A stretch of DNA of 64,000 nt from Pilaira anomala (lineage: Eukaryota; Mucoromycota; Mucoromycetes; Mucorales; Mucoraceae), in NCBI GenBank assembly GCA_025716855.1, contig JAIXMQ010000004.1, forward strand, positions 682,001 to 746,000. The letters are read 5' to 3'. The position numbers and the translations under genes were made by a program. Positions 45,259 to 60,050 of the stretch are shown piece by piece (the first letter of the stretch is position 1; every line of letters starts with the position of its first letter). The notes below the pieces were generated by a model that was not told the DNA's origin, searched no databases, and worked only from the letters and a program-made list of their open reading frames with translations.

Positions 45259-46860
45259 TTAAGCCTTTTCAGTGACTTCTTCATTGAAAGAACCTTCCTT
45301 GTTATGGTTTTCAATAGTCTCGAGTTGGCCACCAACCAAAGTACCAACAGCATGACCATCATGAAGATTATCAACGGTTTCAACAGTAACGTCGGGAATA
45401 GTGGTAGAAACAACATAAGCGAGAAGGAGACCAACAACGTTAATAGCAAAGACAACAATAAGTTGAGTCATGTAAGGAACCTTGGTGGATTCAAGCTGGT
45501 TAGCAATAGCGTTAGCAGCGTTTTGAATCGTCTTGTAGAAACCACCATATCTGGCAGCACGTTCGGTATCGTTAGTCATTGTACCAAGAATCCAGTAAAT
45601 AAAACCTTGATAGATAGCATCAATCAAACCAAAGAGGGCATACTCAATAACCAAACCGGGATATCTAGAGTGATAGACATCAATTGGAACATTAGTATCG
45701 AGAAGAATAGATTCACGAGTGAAAGTCTTTTGAATAACAATTGCACCAATCCAGAGAGAAACAATAATAAGAAGAGAGATGGTGTTACCATAAATAGCAC
45801 GCTTCTTACGAGAACCAAGCTTGGCATAATCCATAAACCAACCAAAGACACCAGCACCAATAATTTGGAACAACCAGTACAAGACGTTATTAAGAGAACG
45901 AGCACGGATTGACATGAAGTTAGGGGCGTTATAGACATTGAATTGATAGGTATAGAACCAGTTGGAACCAGCGAAGAGAGGAATTAAGATGAGCATTCTC
46001 CAATCCTTAAAGAGCTTAATAACTTCAACAGCTTCACGCTTCCAGTTAGAGAACTTGTGAAGAGAGACTTGAGCACCATCAGAACGAATAACTTTGCTGG
46101 CAGGAAGGAGAGCAAGTGTTAAGAGAGAACCGACAGCCATGATGACCATAAAAGCGATATAAGTAGAAACCTTAACATCAGGCTTCTCTCCAGAGTTCCA
46201 TTCGTTACCAAGAGGAATAATAGCACCAAGAGTAGCACCCCTATAAATAAAATTACACAATTAATCAATTTTAATTTTAAAAATGTATCACAAGTAAAAG
46301 TATGTATATATATTTTTTCTAGTTACGTACAAATTGAAGATCATCCAGAAAAGAGAGAAAGCTTTACCCTTATCTTGTTCAGAGGGATAGGACATCATAA
46401 TACCAGCTTGAGCAGTCCATAAGAAACCAGCACCGATACCGAGAACGGCACCAGCAATTGTAGTGAAAGCAGAAGAAGTAGAAAGGAAAGCACCAACATA
46501 GAGAACATAAGCAAGAGCAGCGGGAATAAGGACACGATGACCAAAAATGTTATAACTATTATGCAAAAAAAAAAAAAAAAAAAAGGAAAAAGAAAAAAAG
46601 TATAATTAATGTATTGCTTTTTTTTTTAAAAAACAATCTGTAGGTCCTTTTTTTTTTTTTGCTTACACAGGAGCACCGATTAAAGAACAAATAGTGAAAG
46701 TAACAGATAAAGCAGTATTGGCGTCGGTAGCAGCCTTAGTACTGGATTTACCAGCAGCACCTAAACCACTAAGAGCGTTGAACATACCAGGACAGCAGAA
46801 ACAAATCATACCGACAATAAAGATTTGGAATACTGGGCTATTGTATCGAATGAGACCCAT
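45259..46860 (-). CDS. UNC-93-like / DUF895 major facilitator membrane protein
   Basis: Three exons: 46667-46860, 46331-46555 and 45259-46240, giving 466 residues. It is a polytopic membrane protein, with TM segments from FQIFIVGMICFCCPGMF near the N-terminus through LIVVFAINVVGLLLAYVV near the C-terminus, about 11-12 in all. The GMFNALSGLGAAG segment and TAQAGIMMSYPSEQDKGKAF are typical of fungal UNC-93-like (DUF895) members of the MFS superfamily. Substrate unknown; homologs have been linked to ion-channel regulation in animals, but that should not be carried over. Coding is GC-richer at third positions and less AT-biased than neighbours, suggesting high expression. The two introns (90 and 111 bp) hold poly-A/T tracts. 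Confidence 0.88.
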
Positions 46861-48321
46861 TGTTGAATATTATATTATGTGAAGAAGGGGGGGTTCGATT
46901 TGTTTTTGTGTTGTTTAAAAAAAAAAAAAGAAAGTAAGAAAAATAAGTATAAAAAAAATGTTGGTAAAGAAAAAAAGAAGTGGGAACTCGAAGGAAATTA
47001 GACAGATTATATAGTTTTTTTTTTTTTTTAAAAAAAAAAAAGGGTTTTTAAAAGTAACGATAATAAGGTTATACCGTTAGAAGATCAGGTTATCCAGGGT
47101 CCTTTTGGTTTAGTGAGACAAGAAGTATGTATTGGTACTCAATGTTTCTCAATTGTGTTACAGTTATAATCCAGTAGTAAGTACAAAGTCTTATTTTGAT
47201 CCCATATAATGCCTTTTTTTTTTTCCCAATGACAATTTCTCGCTACTATTTTAATTTTTTCTACTGTGAACACAATAACATGATTACGTGAGGGTCCGAT
47301 GTGAGAAAAGGAAAAAAAAGTTGCTTTTATTAGAAGGGTCCCTTGTTTGATTGATTATCCTATCAGTATTTTGCGACACCTTTGTGTTCTGATTCTTCTT
47401 TTTTTATATAATTTCATTCGACCCTGCACTGTACTTCCAAAAAAAGAAAAAAAATAAAAAAAAGATCCATGTTTAATAAACTCACATAATTTTTTGTTGT
47501 AACATATCGTAAAAATAAAATTTAAGGACTTTATTAAACTATATGATATTCACTTGTCATATTAATCATCTTCTCTTGAACCACAGTTTATAAAAGAGTT
47601 CTCATGATTAAAGAATAGCGTGTGTGAAATTACAGTGCGATGAAATGAGACAGCAGAATCAAAATTACCTGATGTGTCTGGTTATCTATATTACACTGCG
47701 TATAACGTTTTTAAGCTCATTGTAAAAACCACTATCAATCGCATTTAAAAAAAAAAAAAAACAGATCTTAACAAAAAGAAAACACATGAATCGCGCTTAT
47801 CTCTTTAGTTTTTTTGGTAGCACGTTACCATACTAGAAGGGAAAAGTTTTTACAGCTGTTATTATTATTTAACATTCATTTCCTAGCAATTTGATTAATC
47901 TTCAAAGTCGCAAGAGTTCACTGTTATTCTATATCTGAAATCTATAGTAATAGTTTTGACAAATTTTTGCAGTTACGTTGCATAGTAGTATTTCAAATGA
48001 AACAATAGATGCCTTGGATAATCATGATCATACTACTCCTTCCATGTATTTTTTTTTTTTTCAATTTTTTAAGGCAATTCACGAGACATAGATAGTAGAC
48101 AAGATCATGAGATAAGCATAATAATGCTCATAAAAAAAAAAAAAAAAAAAGAAGGCAATATGAACCCTGCAAGCATTCACTGTTATGTTATCAACGCTGA
48201 CCCAAAAATAAAAAAAAAAAAAAACTTATTTGTCTTATTATTTTTTAAATTAACCAAATCTATTGGATTTTATTCTAAAGTAAGTGTGGGTGCAAAAAAT
48301 AAAAATTAAAAATAACAAAGT
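46861..48321. other. Intergenic region
   Basis: Promoter side of the UNC-93-like gene and 3' flank of SYO1. It contains a T-tract/A-tract palindrome at about 47015-47041 and poly-A runs. No gene seen. Confidence 0.5.
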
Positions 48322-49633
48322 TTATGATCTCTTCTCGGAAGCTTTATATTTGATGAAAGCAACTAAATTCATTAAAGCTTCATCACATCTATTTCTTAAA
48401 TCGAAATTCTTTCTTCTATCAATTGTTTTAACCTAAAAAAAAAAGAATAATAATAAGTATCTTTTCATCAGATCAATATATATATATATATCTTTTTTTT
48501 TACCATTGACTTGAAAGCAGGTAAAATTTGCTTTAATTGGTTATTGAATTTTCCTTGAACATAAACAGGAGCATCATAATCAAACGCACAGTCACTGTAA
48601 ACATCAAATACTAAATTTAATGCTTCAACGGCGACGTCCGGTTGTGTCTTGTGAGAGCCGATGTTACCTAATACCTCCATGATGAAAATACCAATGTCCT
48701 ACAGTAATCAATTAATAATTAAAATTCAACTTTTTAGAAATCCATATATATATATATAGTGTTACCTTGTTGGTATTGATATCTCCTTGTCTTACTGCAA
48801 TAGGTCCTAAACAACCTACAATTTTGACTTGCATAGATTCACTAGTGGAAGCTCTATAAGCGCCACATAATGCTGGCACATGATTTGGTTCCAAAGGCTA
48901 AGTAAAAAAAAAAAAGTTAGCTTTTTTTTAAAAATCCAATTTGATTCTGTGAAACTTTCAAGTCTGTATTATCTAATAAACATTTTTGCGATACTTGAAA
49001 GTTTATACAAAAATCAATGATAAAACTTACGATATTTTCACCAAGTCCCCGACCAAGAGACCAAAGACAGCTTACGATTGCTTCAATAATTGAATCGCGT
49101 TCTTCAGAGGCAGGAGCAGTACCAATCAAGATAGCGTTTTGGAACAACCAAGTCCAAGTTTTCTTTGCATCTTGAATGTGTTCTTTGAACCAAAATTTAG
49201 AGGGAACTTCATTCATGGCCAATAAAAAGTTATTAAGACACTCCAAAGCACGTTGATGAGTAAGTACAAGACCTTGTGTGACACCAGGTGCAAATGAAGC
49301 ATCTGCAGGGAAAGAAATAGAGGTAGGAGCTGCAAGTAAAAGTAATTGAGGGAAAATCTTTAAGAAATTGTTGAGAACTGGGTTGGATCGAACAACGGCT
49401 TCATCTACAGCTGTTGAGGTATTATCTCCAAGTGTTTCGGCTTCACGAAGGTATGCTTCTACATTATCTTCGTTTAAATTATCTGTCATGTCTTCTGCAT
49501 CTTGATCTTGTTCCATATCCTCGCCTGCATCTTCCCAACCATCTTCTATTTTTAAAAAAAAAGAAAACAAAAATTAGGTAAGAAAAATGTGTCATCCATT
49601 TGAGCACTTGATAAATGTATCACACTCTTTTAT

Positions 49634-49665
<32 letters not shown>

Positions 49666-51441
49666 GATCGAAAAAGGAAAAAAAAAAAAGTAATGAGACC
49701 TTTTCTCCAAAGAAAAACCCTGATTTTTTCCCTTACTCAATCGTATAATGTAATCCATTCTCACTATCTTACCTTCTGTATCATCTTGTAAGCAAATATC
49801 AGCCAATAGTTCTAAAGATAATTGTAAAGTAGTTAAACGTTCTTCAACAGATTGAATATAAACCTAAGTAATCAACATGAGTATGATATCAAATTTATAA
49901 ATTATTTGAATACTTTACATCTCCCTTTGTAAGTGGTTGTTTAGGCTTGGGTGTAATTTCTGTTGATTCATCGTGCTTGGTTACATTCTATACGAATTTT
50001 CAAAAAAAAAAAAAAAAAAAAAAACTTAGTCTCCCCCCAAAAAAAAAAAAAAGTGATCAGCCATGATTATACTTACACCACTTTCAATCACTTGTTTAAC
50101 TTGTTCAGAAGCATTTTGAATATCATAATCCAAAGAAGCAATTAAAATAGGCATTACAGTCTTATTTAATTCACCAAGTGCATCACGTTCATCATCCCAA
50201 GAACCAGATAATTGTACAACCTCTCTTACGTTCATCAAAATGGCTTTTTTTTTTTATAAAAAAGTTAGTATGGATTTTATGTCATCTTAATTTTTGATTC
50301 TTACCACAAGCTAATACACGAACAAGTAATTTATCAGGGCTTTCAAATTTAGTAAGGATATTGAGAAGCATTTGAATGTATTCGGGATGGCTTTGGAATT
50401 CGATATAAATATCCTTATTATCGTCCGTTAAAGTAGTTAAACATTGACCTAAATTTTGCTCAATTAGAATTTTTTTCTTTTTTTTTTACACTTGATTCTA
50501 TTTTACCTGCTGCAACTACAACATGTGTAGGGCATTGATCTGCTGCAGATAAAAATGAGATTAAAAAGGTAACAATGTTGAGACGGTTGATGGCTTTAAT
50601 GTATTTATCAGATGCTTCACTATAATAAAGTCGTTAGTATTTTTTTTTTTTTTTTTTTTTTGAATCCTAGCAACATATTTTCTTCTATGTACCTTAAACT
50701 CCAGATAATATAAATAAAGTTCTCTGCAACGTCCCAAATAGAAGATCTTCTATCTTGATCAGAATTATCGACAAGAGGTGCATCACGAAGCACAAGATCA
50801 ATGACTTGAGAGATCTGGAACAAAAAAATAAAATAAGTCGACCTATATTTTTTTTTTTAAAAAAAGAAATACTCTTACTTGAGGAAGGATAAGACTCAAG
50901 GGAGTCAAGATATCCTTTGCGAAATATTCTTGACAAACATCAGGTTCAAGAGCACACAAGTTTCTGTTTGTTTTTTCTTTGTAAGTACATTATTATTTTT
51001 TTTTTTGGCGTTTTTTTCATTTTTTTTTTTTTTCATTTACCTCAATGTACCTAAAGCTTCTTCAACAACTTCACGTGTATCGTCACCAAGTAAATTGATC
51101 AAACTTCCAACAACACCCTTTGACAATAACAATTTCAAGTTGGCGTCACTTCCCATGATCAAGTTGGAAACACAGGCTGCTGCCCAACCTCTTTCTGTTG
51201 CATCGGGTGAAGTCAACTACACATAAAAAAAAAAAAAAAGGTTTAATATTTTTTGACAGCTTTTTTTAAAGTTTTTTTTTTTTTTTTTTTAAAAAAAAAA
51301 AGGTACCTTTTGAATGACAGGAAGTACTTGATCAGGTGCAAGTACAACTTGTTCAATATTTCCAGGTACTGTTGTCTCCTCTCTTGTTTGACCAAGAGGG
51401 TTAGGACGAGGCTTAAAGGTTCTTCTGACTTGTTTACCCAT
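48322..51441 (-). CDS. SYO1: SYO1/HEATR3-like ARM/HEAT nuclear import adaptor
   Basis: Thirteen exons: 51307-51441, 51041-51216, 50879-50963, 50693-50814, 50507-50619, 50305-50448, 50077-50243, 49919-49987, 49773-49863, 49031-49545, 48766-48897, 48504-48698 and 48322-48432, giving 684 residues, near the Syo1 size. The N-terminus MGKQVRRTFKPRPNPLG fits the basic, NPLG-bearing start of Syo1/HEATR3. ARM/HEAT repeats follow (VVEEALGTLRNLCALEPDVC). The acidic loop EDGWEDAGEDMEQDQDAED after exon 9 matches the Syo1 loop that holds Rpl11. The C-terminus reads CDEALMNLVAFIKYKASEKRS. By family knowledge it co-imports Rpl5 and Rpl11 through the transportin Kap104 and delivers them to the 5S RNP. It is the most intron-rich gene here; intron 9 is 227 bp with a (CA)n run. 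Confidence 0.9.
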
Positions 51442-51673
51442 GACTAAAGACAAAAGTTGATCTATCTAAATAAAAAAAAGGGAAAAAAGAAAAAAGAAAA
51501 TGGTTCTATCAAAAAAAAAAAAAAAAAGGAACAAAAGTGACGGTTTTATTTGAGAGGTCTTCTTCAGAGAAAAAGAGGTAATAAAGTGTATCATCATGTA
51601 CCCTTAAAAATATATATATATATCTATCTATCTACTGGATTAAACGAAATGATTGTGCATCTCAATAAACCAC

Positions 51674-53216
51674 TTATATCAGGCTAAAAAGTAAAGAAAT
51701 AAAGATGAAATAATACAAGTTGGGATCAAATTGAAGCAATCGACCAAAAGAAGTAGTAGTCATACTAGGTAAATTAGAATCCTTTTGTTGTTGTCCAATC
51801 ACCCCATTTTTAAAAACCATGAGGGGAGGTACAGTCTCTGGATTATGAACCGTAGCGTACCCAATCTCTTCAAAGATACGTAACAAGAGAGGCCCCATTG
51901 GACCCTCACCACCACCTTTTCTTACCACCTCTTCCAAAGTCACACCACGATCCTGCATGAACCGCATCAAGAAATCAGGTGTATCAGTATAATTCAAATA
52001 AGCCACATGCGACACAGATGATCCAGATTGAAACGGTCTTAATCCAGTCTCCAGCACAATCAATTCATTGGTCTCTAGAGCGATCCCAAGCGACCCAGGT
52101 TCTGTTGAAAACCGATTCATTTCTTTTGCAAACAACATAAAATTCGGGTCCAAGACTAAATCCTGTAAATCTTTGGCTTCAATTCGATTGAGTTTTCGAG
52201 TATAATCAGAGACAGGTACAAGTGTAGGCTTTTGATCGGTGATCTGGATCACTCTCAACAGTCTGTCCATAGCACTTTCTAAGAATTGGTTTGGATGAAG
52301 TGCGTTCGTGCTCGGGTTGAGCATTAACATGAGTTGATTCGATAAGAAGGGTGATGGATCAGGTGTGATGGATTCAGATTGAATATATTCATTCCAGCCT
52401 GAATAAAAACCCAGTCCATGCATAAATTCGTGCTGTATTATAATGAATTAATAATAATAATAATAATAAAAAAAATGTGGGGGTTTTTGTTGTCTATTTA
52501 TATTTACAAGAATAACAAACATAAAATCTGCTTGTGTTTCATCAATAGGTACATTATCTTCCTAAATTTTCTTGTTGAAAATTCTCTATATCAATGAACT
52601 CTCTCTCTTTTTACTCTCTCTTTTTTTTTTTTATTATTATTACCTCAAACCAAAAGGGTGCATCTGCATTAAATATACTTAGGATATCAAAAGGAGCAAA
52701 AGCAGGATGATCGATTAATTCAAATTGTTTTACAAGAGCTTGAGGATGTAACCTAAATAAACCGTCATGATTTAATAAAGGCATAGCTCTAGCAGGAGAA
52801 GAGCCACCTAAAGTCATGATACCTTGATTACATTCACCCAACATGGTACAAAAGGACATAAAAGTGGCATTGACACGAACAGGTTCTTTAAATAAAATGA
52901 TTTGAGAAATCATGTCACCGGCCTTTTGAAAGGCTCTTTCAGCCTTTTGACACACCTGAGGAGTCGTATCAAGACAGTTTAAAGTGATATGAAAAGGTGC
53001 TGAAGAAGTATATTTTGTTTTTGTTGGTTCTGTTCTTGGTAATCGAAGAAAACTTGTATCGGTTTTTTTTGTCGTCGTCAGTGGACAAGGAACCCATTCT
53101 GTATGATCTTTTCTTGACATATCTGGCACTGTATCTAAACACATTGGAACCGTGAATGGATAACAAATTACTTGCGTAGATACAAATCCATAGAATAAAA
53201 CAAGACATAATATCAT
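51674..53216 (-). CDS. Secreted/GPI-type zinc metalloprotease-like protein (HExxHxxGF)
   Basis: Three exons: 52644-53216, 52508-52561 and 51674-52432, giving 461 residues. The N-terminus is a signal peptide (MILCLVLFYGFVSTQVICY). Six or more Cys in the N-terminal half suggest an extracellular fold. Exon junction 2 falls exactly before HEFMHGLGFYSGW (H210, E211, H214), a HExxHxxGF zinc-protease motif; the position where a metzincin would place its third His holds Ser220. The C-terminus is a short hydrophobic tail (YYFIFISLLFSLI), consistent with GPI attachment or a membrane tether. I do not recognise a named family or substrate. It sits about 230 bp downstream of the SYO1 start, same strand. 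Confidence 0.8.
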
Positions 53217-53575
53217 CTTGAAAGATATATAGGAATGAAAAAAAAAAAAGAGAGATCAAAAATAAAATTCTTCCGAATCTTTCTTTATTTGAATTTTTCA
53301 AATATGTAATTTTTATTTTTTTTTTATTATTGTTCAATAAACGTCAGCATTTTGTAAACACTATAAGCGTGTACATACATACATAATTCAGGCAAAAAAA
53401 AGATTGTGTAACTTTTATGCAAACGTTCCACTGCTTTCATTATAAACCGCAGCACTCAGATAATTCGTATTTCCTAAAAGGCATATTCATGTAATACAAC
53501 AAAAAGATGTTTTATCAGTATGTAATTTTTTTTGTTTTTTTTATTTATAAATGTCAAATTTTTTTTTTCTAATAG
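53217..53575. other. Short intergenic region
   Basis: Promoter of the metalloprotease and 3' end of ATG13. AT-rich, nothing else seen. Confidence 0.5.
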
Positions 53576-55038
53576 TTATTTATCATAAAATAATCGATGT
53601 GTTAATTTAGTAGGAGGTTGATTATTTGAACTTTTACCATCATCACTTAAATAGCCCAATACATTTTTCCCGGTGTTATGATTCGTATTGGGTATATTTC
53701 CACTACTATGGATTCTTCTGATCCCAGTTGCTGCTGGTCTTTTGTTGGTGGTGGTATCATCTTCACCATTTAATTCGCTCATTTTAAATACCAATAAATC
53801 ATCATCCTCTCGATGTTGTGTCGTGGGTGCAACAGGAGGCGGAGGAAGTGGAAATGCTTTTCTGTTCTTTAAAGGCGATGTATAGACGACTTCATCACTT
53901 GAGGGTTTAATCAAGGTTGTAGTGGCAGATGCAGTTGTATGAAGTGGAGATGGTTTCACGGGTAAGTTTAGTCCTTTAGAGGATTCAAGACTGGTGATAG
54001 ATGAGCCCATACTAAGAAGGGGATGTGTTTCTTGTACACTTTTGAAATGAGATAATGTTTTCTGTTAAAGAGAAAGAGTGTGTGTGTGATAAATAAAAGC
54101 GAGTTATATAGAAATATATATATATATATATATTTACTTGTGATTCTTCTTGAGGGGTTGTTTCTTTTTCTAAATAAATCGATCCAATTTGTTGAAATAA
54201 CTTTAATTCTTGGTTTGTACCCATCAATTTCATAAACTCCTCTAAATCTTCTTCCTCTTCGGATTCCTAATTTTTTTTTTTAAAAAAAAAAATCAATCAT
54301 TGTTTTTTTTTGCCATAAAAAAAAAAAAACTGACCATGTAAATTGAACTATGATCACTTGTACGTGACCCTCTTCTCATCATATCAGGTGGTGGTATAAA
54401 TCGATCACTGCTATTAAGATGTTTGAACCTTTCAAAACTAGAAGAGAATTCAATTTTACGACTTAACGATCCACTTTCTACTGGCTGCTGCTGCTGCTGC
54501 TGCTGTCTTTTTTCGGGTGTTTGAGAACGAGAAGGATCTAATATATAAAACGTTTATATACATGTATAAACATGCAAATTTTTTTTTTTGTTATATAGTT
54601 ACACATTAATTCGTGAGGAGAAGATGATAAGGAAGGTGATTTAAATGGTTGTACAAGTGGAGCAGAGATACGTCTTTCGAGTGAGGTTGTAGATGGGTAT
54701 GCATTTCGAGAAGGAATGGATCGAAAGGATTGAACTCGATGTCGAGAAGAAGATAAAGATGGATAGAGTGTGGTAGGTGGTATTTTTGACTGTACGGTCT
54801 TAAAAAAAAAAAACAAAGAGTTAAATTCAGAATAAAAAAATTAACTACTGATATATTATATTTTACCTCTCTATATTTTGCCATGGTGGGTGTAAAATAA
54901 TTCTCTTCTACATCCATACTTGGCTGTGAAGGAATTGTGGTAGGTATATCTTCTCTTGTATCAAATTGACAATATTTTCGATACAATACACCAAGTTTAA
55001 AGGTACTATACTATGTCAATATCAATCTTTCTGATACA

Positions 55039-55082
<44 letters not shown>

Positions 55083-56128
55083 GCATATAATTTACCCTAA
55101 TGGTGTAACCACTTCTTTAAATTCATATAATTGAGTTGTATCAATTTTTGTCAAGGGGTAATCTAAAATAGAATAAAGATTTTTTTTTTAAAAAAAAAAA
55201 AAAATACAGATTAAAAAAGTTTTAAGTTTTTTTTTATATACCAAGTGGTACTTCATCAACGTGATTTAGAGAAAGTGTAGATAAGCGATAACCCAAGGAG
55301 ATTTCACCATACTTTTGATACAAGTTATGACTGGGTAATAATCTCACCAATGAATGTAAAGACCGAAAGAATACAATTGACCTTTTATACAAATTAGGTA
55401 AATCGACTACGATTTCAGGCAATGGATGACTATGGAGCATAATAAGTTAAAATGTATACAGTGATATATATATATATATATATATACAGTACTTTAAACA
55501 AAGTGTCCAGGATTCAATCAAAATACGTTGTACACCTAAATTTAATTTATGCCAACCTCTTACATTATCACCTTCATGTAATAACTCGGGTTCAGTCGTT
55601 TCTAAATAGATATCGATCACAAGTGGTGGAGGTTCTTCATCTTTATGATGTTTTATAAATGATTTCCAAAACTTTAATTCTTCTTTCAAGTTTTCATAAT
55701 CGTCAGTTGCAATATTAAACTATTGATTTATAGTGTGTTATATATATATGAGAGGAAAGCCCTTTTTTTTTTTTTGTTTATACCCATTTATTTGTTTTAC
55801 GCCTTGAATTAAGTCCTCCTTTTAATATTTCATTTGATATCCTGGATTGAATAATGATTTGAGCAGTTTTTGTATAAAAGTTCTTTTTTTTTTTCTCATA
55901 AATTAGTAAATCATTTCTTCCTCTATGTAAAAAAAAAAAAGGACTTACTTGTATAATTTGTTCAAGTTTAGTGTTTCGAATAGTCGTTGTGGTAGGTGGA
56001 ATAGAAGGGGTTTTACTAGTACGATAACGAGGTCGAGATAATAAGACAGATGTGGAAGGTGAAACTGAAAGTGTAGAGGATGAACTCTTGGATAAATTAC
56101 TAGTGATAATAGGATCTGGTTGACTCAT
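53576..56128 (-). CDS. ATG13: Autophagy protein Atg13 (HORMA domain, Atg1 complex)
   Basis: Ten exons: 55949-56128, 55784-55882, 55493-55719, 55242-55429, 55096-55162, 54867-55005, 54603-54798, 54335-54537, 54138-54266 and 53576-54061, giving 637 residues. The HORMA domain begins KLEQIIQ-NFYTKTAQIIIQSR and includes RSIVFFRSLHSLVRLLPSH and LGTFKLGVLYRKYCQF. The disordered tail carries RKIEFSSSFERFKHLN and RRGSRTSDHSSIYM, both recognisable in fungal Atg13, a (CAG) polyGln tract (six Gln) and DDDLLVFKMSEL near the end. Atg13 scaffolds Atg1 and Atg17 and is dephosphorylated on starvation. The first intron (55883-55948, 66 bp) has no in-frame stop, so the unspliced frame would add 22 junk residues. 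Confidence 0.93.
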
Positions 56129-56540
56129 ATTTTTTTATTTTTTTTTTTTAAAAAAAAAAGGGAAAAAAAAAGAGAGAAAGGAGTAAAATAAATAAATAAA
56201 AAAAATTGGAACTTTTTTATCTTTTTTTTTTTTTTTTATCAAAGCACGCGCGCGTTTTTCTCTGTATTCGCGTGTGCCCTTATTAAAGTCACAAGGATTA
56301 TAGTGTCAAGTTTACTTTATTAGGGAATAAATAAAGGAAAATGGTGTGTGTGTGTGTGTATATATATGCCCTTTTTTTTTTTAAAAAATAATAAAAAAAT
56401 GAACAAAGAAAAAAAAAAAAGGGAGGGGGATGAAGAAAAAAATATGTATGATTTGAACTTTTTTGAACAAAAAAAAAAAAAAAAAAATAGACTACTATGC
56501 TATTTTTTTTTTTTTTTTTTTTTTGGTTGATTGAATATAT
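56129..56540. other. Intergenic region ATG13/GFA1
   Basis: Promoter of ATG13 and 3' flank of GFA1. It has poly-T/poly-A tracts, a GC island ACGCGCGCG near 56244 and a (TG)n run near 56343. Confidence 0.5.
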
Positions 56541-58836
<2,296 letters not shown>

Positions 58837-59298
58837 ATTATAAAAGAGAGATGAAGAGAAAGAGAAGATGAGAAAAAAAAAAAAGAAAAAAGGGTTTTAA
58901 AATTGTCTTGTATTTATACAAATAGAAAAAATCTTTTTCCGCGGATTCTTTTTGGCGCTTATCCGCGGGGTTCTTTTTCAACACCTCCTCGTTTTTTTTT
59001 TTTACTTTTGCGTACCCGCGGAAATCAAGATTGTAAAAAAGCCCTTTTTTTTTTAAAATATCTACCAATCGCACGTTCTCATCTATTTTTGGGTAGGAAT
59101 TAAAGAAAAAGCACCTATTTTCTTATAATTATACATTTATTAGCAACAGATTTATTTTTTTTCTTAAAAAAAAAAAAAAAAAAAAAAAAAAGGGATATGT
59201 TTTATATACGTGTATCAAACTATGTACAAAGGTAATCATTTCTATAACTTGCATTCACTACAAAGCAACAACAATCAAAATAGAGTCTGTCTCTCCTG

Positions 59299-59338
<40 letters not shown>

Positions 59339-60019
59339 CGAGAGGAGCTAAAAATAAACCTGTTCCTCCCGTCCCTCTCTCTCTATTTTAAAAGCCAGTG
59401 CGCGCACGTTTCTGTTACATGTGTAGAAAGTCTGAAGTGTTATGTGTAAATCAAATCGTGTCATCTTTTTGTAGCACTTTTTTTTTATTTCAGGTCCTTT
59501 TTATTTTTTTCTTTTTTTTTTTTTTTTTTTCTTTTCTCTTTCTCTCTTTCCCTCCCTCCTCCTTTTTTTTATATATATAAATATATTAAACCTAAATTTT
59601 TCATTTCTTCTTTATATATATTACTATCTCAACCCAAATAGATAAACACGGCGTAAAAATGACTTTCGAGACAAAACTCTACATTTTGAGGCACCGCCAA
59701 ATTAAATTTTGATTTTTGTATAAGCACAGTTACAAAAAGGGGTTGTATATAATTATTATTCAAATACAACACCGTATAAATCATTTTGAACGGTTTTTTC
59801 TTTCATTTTCATTATTAGAATAGTTCCCGACCGTCATCAATTTATTTGGAAGCGGTCCCCCCCCCCCTTAAAAAAGATTTGAATAGGAATTTTAAAAAGT
59901 ATTTCGTAATTGCATCGTATTTTTTTTTTGCTTGAACTACTGAGTTGGAAGTGTTTTACTTTTATAATCTTGATTCAATTTACTCGAGATAAATTAGATT
60001 TTACACAAGACAAACTTTG

Positions 60020-60050
<31 letters not shown>

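Noticed and set aside
48322..51441. Importin-beta/Kap95 as identity of the HEAT-repeat gene
   Set aside because: The size (684 residues), basic MGK..NPLG start, acidic loop and C-terminus fit Syo1/HEATR3, not the ~870-residue importin beta.
55923..55948. A 26-nt intron in ATG13 using an early CATAG acceptor
   Set aside because: It would shift into a stop (TGA) within a few codons; the 66-bp intron restores the conserved HORMA sequence.
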